Source of the DNA: Wyeomyia smithii
Taxonomy: Eukaryota > Arthropoda > Insecta > Diptera > Culicidae
Direction of reading: 5' to 3'
Assembly: GCF_029784165.1 (NCBI RefSeq)
Contig: NC_073696.1
Coordinates: 44,037,858 to 44,101,857, forward strand
DNA: 64,000 nucleotides
The stretch's first letter is position 1. Every line of letters begins with the position of its first letter. This document shows, in pieces, positions 34,892-44,900 of this stretch. Under the pieces are notes generated by a model that saw nothing but the letters and a program-made list of their open reading frames with translations, made no database searches and was not told the origin of the DNA. The translations under genes were made by a program, and so were the position numbers.

Positions 34892-35350
34892 TTTTTTTCC
34901 TCATCTATAATTTATTTGACACGGCACAAATACAATTTAATGTTTAACGGCGCCAATTATATCTGGTAGCTTACTTTCTAAAGTATCTTAATAACTAAAA
35001 GCAAATTTTTTATCCTCGCTGCCGACTACGAGCTGAAACTAAATCTAACTTAAAGCTAGAATGTTTTGCATTAAAAGCACTGATTTGTTGTTTAATGGTT
35101 TTCCATCGCCATAGGTAAGCAGCATATTGAATATGTTCCGCTGCTGGGCCAAGATATTACGGACTGGCATATTGGGTTGTCTCCCTCGGGACCTGAGAGT
35201 ATCGTGCGGGTCTGATTGCTGTTTCCGGATCCGGGGTCTTAACGTGTTCTTGTCGTTTGGTTGGATGTAGGCGGAAGGGGATAGGACTAAACTGGGGCGT
35301 GGATGGATTTCAGGAAAACGTATATAAGGGACATGTAGGATAGGTCACGG
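34892..35350 (-). mobile_element. severely 5'-truncated I-clade LINE copy, 459 bp
   Basis: Nearly the same sequence as 60122-60573, which is the 3' UTR plus the last ~20 codons of the I-clade element there. Bounded by the 13-base TSD atgggataggttt (34879-34891 and 35351-35363). The minus-strand 3' end is a poly(A) (T run at 34889-34898). This is standard LINE retroposition with early RT drop-off. Confidence 0.9.
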
Positions 35351-35363
35351 ATGGGATAGGTTT

Positions 35364-36530
35364 AAGCTGTCCCAGAAGAGAAGGGCACACTTTTCTAACG
35401 CTGTCATTCAAACATATATTTTTATTCGGGTAGTCTGTCTGCATCATCTCTATGTTTTGTAGCAATCATGTTGGTGAATTTAATTTGCATAATTATTCTT
35501 CGTCAATTTTCGAATTTATAGCTGATCTACTATAAAGTTGGCTAACCAGGCGCATTTACACCTTGCGTACGAGTTAGCCGTTTGAATATTTGCTCTTCTT
35601 TTAGCCTCTCATTCGCGGTGACGCAACCCAAAATCTCAAGCACGAATCTGCGACTTACTTTCTTGTTCTTATTGGTAAAATCCCAGCCAGCGCAGTTCAT
35701 TGAACACGGGAAATGAAATGGTTAGATGCATGAATCTAATGGGGAAGGGAGATGTGATTTGAATTTGCCGTGGAAGTTCGTTGCAAAATTTCCGGTTTCA
35801 AACTCAAAATCTCGTTTGATCTGAGGAGCAAACCAAACCGCTACTCAGATACACACACTTGGTATACGACACACTATACCTACACAAATTACTATCGGCA
35901 GCATCCAAACGGCTTCCAAGTCTTCCAATGGTCCCTTCCAACGGCTTCCAATGGTCCCTAGTGCTGATCACGTCCAGTTTCGGGCTGTATTCCAACAACG
36001 ATATCTGAATTAGATTACCACTGGTGGGGTCCAACTCAAATCGAAGGGAAGCCGAACTGTTTGCTTTGACTGTCGACCAGGGAATGAGCTTCTCTCAACA
36101 CGAAATGTCCTTTTATAGTGTCACTCAGTGTGGGGAACTTGGGTGATTGTGGGAAGAACCAATCACGTGGAAGCATCTCTGCTTTCTTTCTTCGTCGCTA
36201 ACGTTGGGTGATGAATGCGATGCCAATTGGCTGGCATTGCTAGCCAATGACTGAATGCGTGAAATCATTTCATCTATGTTTTTGAAGTCTGCGTTAGGGA
36301 AATATACCAATCGTATGAAAAATGTATGTGGATATTCGACCTCCAAACTTTCCCGCAATTTTCACGGAGTAATAAGAAAATGTTAACTGAAATTGTCATG
36401 TTATACAAATCTTGTATGTTTCAGCTTTCCAACGGTATATTAACTATTGAAATCGGAACAGTTGTTTGAGCGGTATTAGCATCTAAAATCTTCCATTTCG
36501 CTAACTAAAAACGTTACATGCTCAATTCAG
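35364..36530. other. no gene recognised
   Basis: A short imperfect duplication around cggcttccaa / caatggtccct lies at 35909-35960. The minus frame 36125-36358 is protein-like in composition but is bounded by stops, lacks an ATG and is unrecognised. Confidence 0.4.
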
Positions 36531-36602
36531 TTTTGCCAGAAGGTACCTTAGTATAGTGAAGAAAGACGTAGTCCCACGTCAAAAACGTATTGTGATCTGG
36601 AA

Positions 36603-38340
36603 GTGCGGGGAGAGAAATTACCTTGCGCCACGAAGTGTACGAAAGAGGAAGCAATGAATCTCAATTTGGACAACAACATTGGACAAGCTTTCATTAAGGC
36701 AAAAGATGCCTCAGTTCGCGATGTGGCCAAAAAGCTCAACACTTCAAAGTCCAACATTCAACGGGCTGGAAAATTGAAGCTAAAAGTAGGTTAGAGCGGG
36801 GCTAGTTGGTCATTTTTGTTTAAATTGTTCTGTAACTTTTTGTGGGAAATATTATGGCAAAAACTCATTCCATGGAAATGTTGTGTTAAGTCTATAGCAT
36901 CTAGAAAAAATATAAACTGTACAGAATAGTTTAAGATTTTGCGGATATTCTATGTTTTTTGAGTGGAAATCAAATTGGCCAACTAGCCCCTCAGCTGGGG
37001 TAAGTTGGTTAGGGTGTGGGGTAAATTGACCATTTATATTTCGGAAGGACAATTCAGTTTTCCTTCCTCACTGCATTTGCGGTAGCCTGTACCGTCTCAG
37101 CGGAGGTCAAACCGCATCCGGTTTTTTGTTTATACGTTTGCTTTCCGAAATCTTAAACCATGAGAAAAATAAATCATAATTACATGAAAAAAATCGTGTT
37201 ACTCTTTCATATCTGACGATAAGTATATGTTGAAATCTCTCTAAAAGTTTGGTTGAGAACTAAATCAAAGACAATACGGGTTAAATTGAGAACCTGAGCC
37301 AAATTCTAGATTCGAATCTGCAATCACAAGCACAAAACTATGACTACATTAGTTTTTTTTTTGTTGAAAGGTTACTTTCACCGAAATTTTCATCAGGTGG
37401 AAGGCATTTGTCGATGCATTAGTTACGTTATAGTTATTTTAGATCAATGACTCAGCATTTGCAGTGTGCAATAAAGTATTCATCAAAATGACAATGAAAT
37501 GGAGATAACTTTTACCAAATTGTTTATAGTTTCAAACAAATGGTTTTACTAACAAGTTGTTTTTGCTCGGATTAAGTTTGCATCACGAAATGCACTGTTC
37601 CTGACATTGCTTTTACTTGGTTATTTGAATTCATTCATGATGTACATATGACCAACCAGCCCCTCTAGTATGTGACCAACTAGCCCCTCATGTATTAAAT
37701 GTGAAAATTACTTGAAATATATGAAAATAAAATTTTAGCGAAAGTTTGCTTTACACAACTTAAAACTAACGAAAATGACTTTCATAGCACGTTGAGCCAT
37801 GTTCATTTCAATTTGGCTAGCTTTGTTTAGACAAAAAGTTTCAACGTGAAAACCGAGTAAAATTGATGGCCAATTTGGCACCAACCTGTATTTTTTATAC
37901 GTCCCAATTAAAACGGTACTTCATTTTGTCATTTAGTTTCTCTGGTTATCTACTACGTATCACCCATATAACACGATTTTTTTTGATACGTAGATTCGAA
38001 GATATTCCCATTGACCAACTTACCCCGTAACCAACTAGCCCCGCTCTACCCTATACAAGAAACAGAGGCAGCCAAAAAGAAGCCCTACGAGGCAACGAGA
38101 GTAAAACCACGGGCGCGAAGGCTGTCCGATACATATTTTGTCAAATAACAAGTAGTGCATCACGATGGACAACGAAACGTCGAAGTTGGACTACGAAAAA
38201 TTGCCGGGACCGCAATATTCGTAAGAAGATGATGTTGACAAGGCGGATACTTCAGTTACCACTAACAAATTTGAAAATAAAAGATGATGGTGTGGCAGGC
38301 AATTTGCTCTTGCGGTCACAAGCCGTCACAACTTCCTATC
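36603..38340 (+). pseudogene. D37E-like transposase, interrupted and decayed
   Basis: The first block contains SVRDVAKKLNTSKSNIQRAG, a helix-turn-helix DNA-binding segment of IS630/Tc1/mariner transposases. The second block starts KKQRQPKRSP and later has CITMDNETSKLDYEKLPG, the first catalytic block. Family members read MDDET here, so the presumed catalytic Asp is Asn. VWQAICSCG follows near 38290. Removing the inserted element together with one TA copy puts the two blocks in the same frame without an extra base. A TAA follows about 15 codons after the junction, and a frameshift lies before the MDNET block. The assignment to the mosquito D37E group is from memory of the motif spacing; the third acidic residue is not visible. 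Confidence 0.7.
36789..38051. mobile_element. TA-flanked nonautonomous transposon, 1,263 bp
   Basis: Ends are 22-bp inverted repeats with one mismatch (left ggttagagcggggctagttg then gt, at 36789-36810; right at 38030-38051). TA lies on both sides (36787-36788 and 38052-38053). The phrase ggggctagttggtca, or its complement, recurs inside at 36977, 37652, 37675 and 38010, a subterminal-repeat pattern. No transposase frame. A TA duplication fits a Tc1/mariner-like or other TA-targeting family; the superfamily is not decided. Confidence 0.85.
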
Positions 38341-38535
38341 GCACACCGCCACGAGTCAAATAATTACAATAGACTGCTAGTTGAAATATGGACACAACTG
38401 GTTAGTGTTTCCCTGCAATGTTGTCTTCCGACAATGGCTAAGTGAGAAGGTGCGACGCGATCGTTGGCGCGTACTCCGGCTCCGGCGGTAGAGGAAATGC
38501 TAAGGAATAATACGAATCGGAACAATCGGTATATA

Positions 38536-38777
38536 TGGTAACCGCTCCTATATTCATCTCAGTACCTATATTCATCTCATCACGTCTTTTTGATCAATTT
38601 CTCGTCAAATTTTACCATATTTTCAACGTAAAACTTTCAGCCACTTGAGAAAATCGAGAAGCAAATAGATTTACTTTCAAAAATTTGTAAAAATTTGACG
38701 GTGAACTGGACACATGAGAGAAATAAATTGAATATAGGTGCACCAAGCTGTTGAGATGAATAATGGAGCGATTACCC
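38536..38777. mobile_element. TA-flanked MITE, 242 bp, inside the RTE leader
   Basis: Left ggtaaccgctcctatattca (38537 on) and right taatggagcgattacc (38761-38776) are inverted repeats matching 22 of 25. TA lies at 38534-38535 and 38778-38779. The text on either side resembles the uninterrupted leader at 54140-54170 of the other RTE relic (cggaacaatc followed by an acgattgg-like or acgatttg-like string). Noncoding. Confidence 0.7.
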
Positions 38778-39458
38778 TACGACGAAATAAAGACTACGAT
38801 TGGAAACTTGGGACATGGAACTGTAAATCACTCTGTATTCCAGGATGCGACAGAATAATCTGCGACGAGCTACATCCAAACAACTTCGAAGTCGTCGCGC
38901 TGCAGTAACTCAGAAGGCATGGAAAAGCGGGCATCGGGCGGCTACTTTCTTCCAGAGTTGTGGAACCATTCAACCAGCTTCATAGTACTGGGCCAGATGC
39001 GCCAACGCGTGATGGGGGGACAGCGGAGCAACGCAAGGATGTGCAAGTTGGCCGGTTCTTCAACTACAACACCCGACGACGAGAAGGAAGTGATCTACGC
39101 GCAACTGGAGCAGGTCAACGATAGTTACCCGCAACGAAACGTGAAAGTTATCAATGGGGACATGAATGCTCATGTAGGACGGGAGCCTGCCTCTATGTCT
39201 AATTATAATGGCCACCGGTGCATAAACTTGCAGCCTCCCCTGATATAATAGTCCAAAGTACCTTCTTATAAAACCACCTGGAGATCACCCAACCAACAGA
39301 CAGAGAATCAAATCGACCACGTTCTAACCAACGACAGTTTTTTCTCGGACATCATCAACGTTCACATATACCGCAGAGCAAATATAGATTCGGACCATTA
39401 CCTAGTAGCAGTGTGTACGCGCTCAAAACTCTCGACGGTGCATAATATCCGCCGAAGT

Positions 39459-39729
39459 CCCGGCGTCCCACAGTTACTCAATATTTGGTCATGGTGTTTG
39501 ACCAAACACCCAGATGGTCTCGAGGTACGATGCTGTCCTAACAAGCCAGTCGTCGAAGGTTCGAGTCTCTGCTCGGGAGAGACTGTTAGTGTCAGTAGGA
39601 TCGTAACGCTAGCCCCGCAATTGTCCTGTACACTAAACAGTCGGCTGCGAAGTCTGTATATAAATGTAGCACCAAGGCTTTGCTTTTTTGTTTGTTTGAC
39701 CAAACATTGAGTAACTGCGGGACGCCGGG
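39459..39729. repeat. 73-bp palindrome split by a SINE
   Basis: Arms 39459-39491 and 39697-39729 are inverted repeats matching 31 of 33. Without the SINE and one TSD copy, the arms would be separated by seven bases, giving an almost perfect hairpin. It lies at the deletion junction inside the RTE relic. Confidence 0.8.
39509..39692 (+). repeat. tRNA-derived SINE, family A, copy 3, full length (184 bp)
   Basis: A 14-base TSD tgtttgaccaaaca lies at 39495-39508 and 39693-39706. Order: A-box region gatggtctcgagg, anticodon-like arm, B-box aaggttcgagtct, body ending gtctgtatataaatg, then tgtagcaccaaggctttgc and a T-rich tail. This copy defines the full length of the family. Confidence 0.88.
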
Positions 39730-40509
39730 ATTGCATTCTTAAGCCTCTACGAAATTCGAAGAGGTTTAAGGCAAGTTGACTACTGTTCAATATTGCGCTG
39801 GAAGGTGTCATTAACACGAGTGGTACATTATGACTCGGACCTTGGTGTAGATGGCGGATACATACATCAGAGTAAAGACCGAAGCCAAGCGGATTGATCT
39901 GTTCATCAATGCATCAAAGACGAAGTACATGAAAGGATGGGGTTCACGAGAAGACAGTGCTAATCTCCCACTTCAAGTTCAAATCAAGGTGATGTACAGC
40001 CATACCAGCAGAGAAATCCATCGGTACATTATGGTCCCCGGAGGATGCTCCGATCGAGTAGAATTCGCCACCACACCAAATTGACCATCACAAGACGCTC
40101 ATCAGACCGGTAGTCCTCTTCGGCCATTAGACATGGATTATGCTTATGCCCTTGTGAAGGACGTGTACGCCTTGCAGTCTTTGAGCGGAAGGTGTTGCGT
40201 ACTTCGGTGGACTGCAGATGGAACGTGAGGAAGGTGAATGAGCCACGAACTGCAGTAGCTACTTAGGGAGCTATCTTTCGTCCACACCGCCAAGATTGGC
40301 AGGTTGTGGTGGACTGGGCATGACATAAGGATGTCGGACGACATCCCGGTAAAGATGGTTCTTGAAACCAATCCGTCAGGGACGAGAGGGACAGAGCCAA
40401 CGCCGACGGCATAGCTGGCGAGCTGCAGCCGTTAATCGGGTGGACTTGGAGACTACTCTTACGTACAGCAAAGGTCACACTACGGCTTGGGACTGTTTGA
40501 TAAGATAAG

Positions 40510-40625
40510 GTAAGTAGGTGGTCATGTGTTCGAATCTTAGTAGAATCAGGCCATTCAATGTCAAAGGACTTAAAACATGGATTTCTTCTCAGACTCCTCT
40601 ACACCAAAACTTCTCGCCCGACTGG
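40510..40625 (+). repeat. SINE family C, partial copy 3
   Basis: gtgttcgaatct (weak B box), ggccattcaatgtcaaagg and ttctcagactcctc align with 19047-19112. The head is missing. It abuts the 3' tail of the RTE relic. Confidence 0.5.
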
Positions 40626-41379
40626 AATACCCTTATCTACACTGAAACAAGTCGACATATGTACTCTATTAAATTTGCCCAATGAATTTAACGTACCAAA
40701 AGATCTCTTAATTTTATATGATTCCATCGGAAATCCATTTGTAAACTAAATGTGATACAATAATTTTAACGAATCGCACAACGAAATAATAATTATCGGA
40801 TTTTCACATCCATTTTATTCGAGATTCATTAACGTCTAACATGTGCCGTAAAAATTTAAATTTACAGGCAATATTGCGGAATACATTTCATAAAGTAGGT
40901 ATATAAAACCGTCATGTATCGAAACCAACATATAAATCTTATTGATAAATCCATTAAAAAACACACATCGCGGTGACTTAGTCAGTTTAACTTGTGAAGT
41001 TTTGTTTCGACATCTAAAAATAATTTCAATCATCAATAAAGTGCTCTATAGGTGATAAAAAATATTTTTATATGCAAAAGGGTTTGTTGATTGGCATATA
41101 GTGTCTTTGGCAAAGTTGTAGATAGTAATTTTGTCTTCCCAAAAAATATACCCTGTGAAAAAAAAGTTTTATTTTTCTGATATTTCCATTGTTGGATAGT
41201 ACTCAATGGTTATCTTTTGTAGTTTTTATAAAAAAAAATAGATTTCCTAAAAATGAAGTAATTGTAATTGAAAAACCTTCATTTAGGTCTCCGAAGACTT
41301 AACGCACTTCGAACTTGGCTAAGAGCAACAAAACTCGTGGTTAAAAAGTGATAATCTTTCTTTTTTTCTAGTTCGAACA
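40626..41379. other. no gene recognised
   Basis: AT-rich spacer. The word gtgtctttggcaaagttgta at 41101-41120 belongs to the recurring motif set. Confidence 0.45.
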
Positions 41380-41658
41380 CTAGAGCAAACCTGTGTTGAC
41401 TTCCCGTTCGGTCTCCATGATTATGAAAGGTATTTCGAAGTTTGCTCTTGTATTCATCAAGTCTTCGATATCTGGTGTATGTTTGCTAACCTGAAAATCT
41501 TTGAGGATTCCCAGTTGGCCTCTCTGATCTCCATCAGGTACTTTTTTCTGGCATGTTAGTTTAAACGCACTGTTTTCCACCTCTAGTTGTACTACTTGAT
41601 GGAGTGGTAATAGATGCAGAATTGCATCTAAGGCTTTTGACGGATAAATTAGGTACAA
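41380..41658 (-). pseudogene. LOA/I-group LINE scrap, RT-RNase H linker
   Basis: The 92-residue minus frame contains ALDAILHLLPLHQVVQLEVE, GQLGILKDFQ and NFEIPF. This is the type of sequence found between the RT and RNase H domains in LOA-like and related LINEs. It stops before the expected DG of RNase H. Catalytic residues are absent, so the clade call is by resemblance only. Confidence 0.5.
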
Positions 41659-41909
41659 ATAAATTGAGAACTTTATATAAAATGTGCGAAGGTAGAGAGC
41701 ATATCACACAATGCCATATTCATCATTGGTATGCGCATGAATTTAAATTTTGTCAAATGGATTCTGAATGTTTCTTAAAAAATTCTCACACCTACGTGCT
41801 AGCAGATAATTGGAATGTAATACCAGTAAATTCGTCGAAAATTACCGCTAATATAACTCGTCCGCGGTATATGTTTTTCCCATTTCAAAACGCAAAAAAT
41901 ATTTTATAG
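41659..41909 (+). other. unrecognised open frame
   Basis: The plus frame 41604-41909 (101 codons) starts inside the LINE scrap on the opposite strand and continues into DNA of different character. The part beyond 41660 reads LRTLYKMCEGREHITQ, HIHHWYAHEFKFCQ and ITANITRPRYMFFP. Composition is protein-like, with three His and several Cys, but I recognise no family. It has no visible neighbour, promoter or splice signal. Confidence 0.2.
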
Positions 41910-44900
41910 GTGATTTACTGAAACATATTTGAAATCGCTTTATTTTTCTAGGATTCACAACACCATTGTTTGGAGATCAATGATTTCTTAAACTCAAGAA
42001 AATATTCTTATGAAGTTGGTGTGACAACTTTAAAATAAGTCATGATAGTATTCTAAAAACGAGGTAAAAGCACCCTAAATTTTCTGGTATAGGTATACCT
42101 TTTCAAAATATATAGAATTACTGGCATCGAAACATTAGAAACTGTATCAGATAAAGTTAGCAACGACTTTCTACAAAAATCGTTGCAATCCTCAATTCCT
42201 ACAATTAGCTTTTTTCATCAATAAGTCAGCAATTAGGTAACTTGTTGGATTAATTAGTCTTTATCGACAAGCAAATCCCCACGAATGATTAGCCTTAAAT
42301 GCAAGCAAGTTTCAACAATTACACATTACACATTTCACTACTATTATACATTTCTAATAGTGTTTAGAAGTCATCAATTGTGATTGGCCTCACAAAATAA
42401 TTAGCTGATTTTTAGCTGTAGAATACTAAACAAGCAAACCAAAGGCATTTCATTTTCAAGACATATTATAAACGGATAAGTTTACAACAACTATTTACGC
42501 TAAAAGATCATATTAACGCCAAAAAATTATAGCTTTATGTAATATTGCACGAAGTAAGTCGACTTACAGTCAACAGTATACAAGTGACCTTCAAACAAAA
42601 CTAAACTTCAAGTTTGTTCGAACCATCAGTCACATTAAAAACGCAACAGCGGCATCCCACAACCGTATTTTCGCCATTCAAAGCAAAGTTCCGAGCATCG
42701 TTCTGAGCGTTCCTTGTGCATACTTACAACCGCACACACACACAGGCAGCATGTTGATCGCGTGTCCAACATTTCTGAACCAGACGCAAAACTTTGGCCG
42801 AATAAATGAATGAATGAATGAAAAAGTTGGACAATATATTTTATTAAATCAGACTTGACCGACCGAACGAGCCAAGGCAAATGAGTGGCGCTACGAGAGC
42901 AGAATTTGTGTGGCAGCTTTGCATTATTCAGGATCACATGTTTGTACATTCGTGCGCTTTCGCTGCTATTCGAATTAAACGAGCAACACATAATATTTTC
43001 TTTATTTGTGGTCCCAATTGAAAAATAGTTCGATCTTTGTCAACGATTTAGGATGGGCAAACTCTGAGTTGAAAAAATACTGTAATATTTTTAAAGCCAT
43101 GAAATAAGATTCTCCTCGTCAACTTCAACCACCAGAGTCACTTTCACAAAGTACAGAACATCCTTAAGCTTTAAGAAAACGTGAACATCCCAACTGGAAC
43201 AAAACTAGACAGCTGCTATCTCTCGAGACTCATCTAAATCCCCTGCACTGCCAGATGCATTATAGTGAAAAATTTTGCCCCGGACAAGGTATGTAAATAA
43301 CTGTAGCTAAACAATTTTCCACCCATACGGTTCGGTCAAGGATCTGTGTCCACTGTGTGTGGCACATGTAAATACGGTCTAGCAGTAGTTTTTATCCTGT
43401 ATGCATAACAATAAAAATCAGTCTCACAAACAGGGATGAAACGTTAGCAGCAACACATTTCCAGCTCGGCAGACCCGAAAGAAGTTGTTTTGACTTTAAA
43501 AAGATAAAATAAAACCTCACCGTGCCCCCTAGCCTGCCCCCGGGGCCAACGGAACAAATAAATTTGTAATCAACGGGTCGAGAACTTAGTCGAACGTCAT
43601 TTCCCCCCGCAATGCTCAGTTAGTCAATTGATTGGGGCATTATTAATAATCTCATTCATGGATGTGAAAAGTTTTCCCTTGGAGAAATAACTCGGCTTCG
43701 ACACTCACCACAGCAGCCATTGCCGGTAGGACAAACTTCCCACGCGTGAATCGAGTGGCGATCGGTGTGTGCTGCCCTCCTAAATATGCAGAGACACACC
43801 CTGCTGGCAGCACAGGGGAACACCTGCCGTTCGATGAATAGTTCTGCTTTCATTTTAGTCATGTTTATTTCATTTTACATACTGTACATGTCGCAAGCGC
43901 TGGTAAGGGCCGCTCTCCTCCTGCCAGACATACGGTTTGCTGAATAGATACGAAAGGATGCTGTGGGAAATGAATTTGCTCCCAATGTGTGCTACTGACA
44001 GCGAAATGAGCAAAGTTGAATTTCAGATACGGGATGCTATCTGTGTGCGCTGGGAAGGCCACACTCCGAACTACGTAGGTGGCGTTACGGGCTTTCTTTC
44101 GGATGCCGCTCTTTTTGCGGCTGTAGGGTGCATGGCATTCTTTCATTTCGTTTTTTTTTTGCACTGGTAGATAAAATTAAACTTGTCCGATACTGAATAA
44201 TCAACAATTCCAATTTTTTGTTGCATTTGCATATTCGACAAGGGTTATGTAGCCTTCTGCGACAGAATATGAGTAGAAAGCAGGAAGCTTCACTGGCTTG
44301 TGGATTCAAAAATTGATTCAGTGAATAAAACTATTTTATTTGAGATTTATTTCTTAATGAGAGCATTTTATTGAAAAAGTTTAGAGGTAGAATTTCATGT
44401 GAAAATCAAAGTTCAGGTGCTACATCCCTGTCAGTTTGTGATTGACTGAAAAGTTGTGAGTCTATAAAGAATCAAGACTTTTTTTCACAATGTTGGTCCA
44501 ACGTCATTCCTGAGAAAAGAAGAAGAATTTTAGAGAGAAACTCTTTCGATATTTCAAGTTAAATGCTTTTTTTGAATACAATAAGACTAACTTTTATTCA
44601 AACTCCATTTTATTTCAATTTTTAGTTACACTACTAAAAACATTGACATTTTTTAAATAGCCATCGCCAACTGCTAATAGCTATTTTCTTTTCACCTTCT
44701 TTTTACAGTTATTAGCCGAATAAGCACTTTATCGTTTCGTTCCGTTTTATGTGTTGCGTTGCTCTGCTCTACTTTCTCTTATTGCTACCCACAATATGAT
44801 AACATGTGGCAAGATCGATTAACCAGCTGTAGACCATTTTATTGCCTCAAGTTTTAAAGCTGAGTCCGGCTGCTTGAATTTTTTTAGGTCACTTTAAAAC

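Larger units (their letters stand above)
36540..38480 (+). mobile_element. D37E-like Tc1/mariner relic, split by an insertion
   Basis: Transposase coding blocks lie at 36603-36788 and 38054-38480, separated by a 1,263-bp TA-flanked transposon. Terminal repeats of the host element itself were not located. The left limit is set at the start of a semi-palindromic acgtagtcccacgtca string near 36570, which may or may not belong to it. Confidence 0.6.
38505..40505 (+). pseudogene. RTE-like LINE relic with nested insertions
   Basis: LGTWNCKSL at about 38806 opens an endonuclease, followed by frame-shifted blocks (YPQRNVKVINGDMNAHVGRE near 39120-39180, TENQIDHVL near 39305, NIDSDHYLVAVC near 39385). 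The palindrome and SINE then interrupt. Beyond them, LFNIALEGV-like text near 39790, TKYMKGWGSRED near 39920, FERKVLRT near 40180 and a final aaggtaagtagg tail near 40505 mark the RT C-terminal region. About 900 bp of central RT, including the catalytic FADD block, is missing. A TA MITE lies in its leader. Long dead. Confidence 0.65.

Noticed and set aside
36125..36358. Minus-strand frame with protein-like composition
   Set aside because: Starts without ATG directly after a stop codon, has no splice signals and no recognised family.
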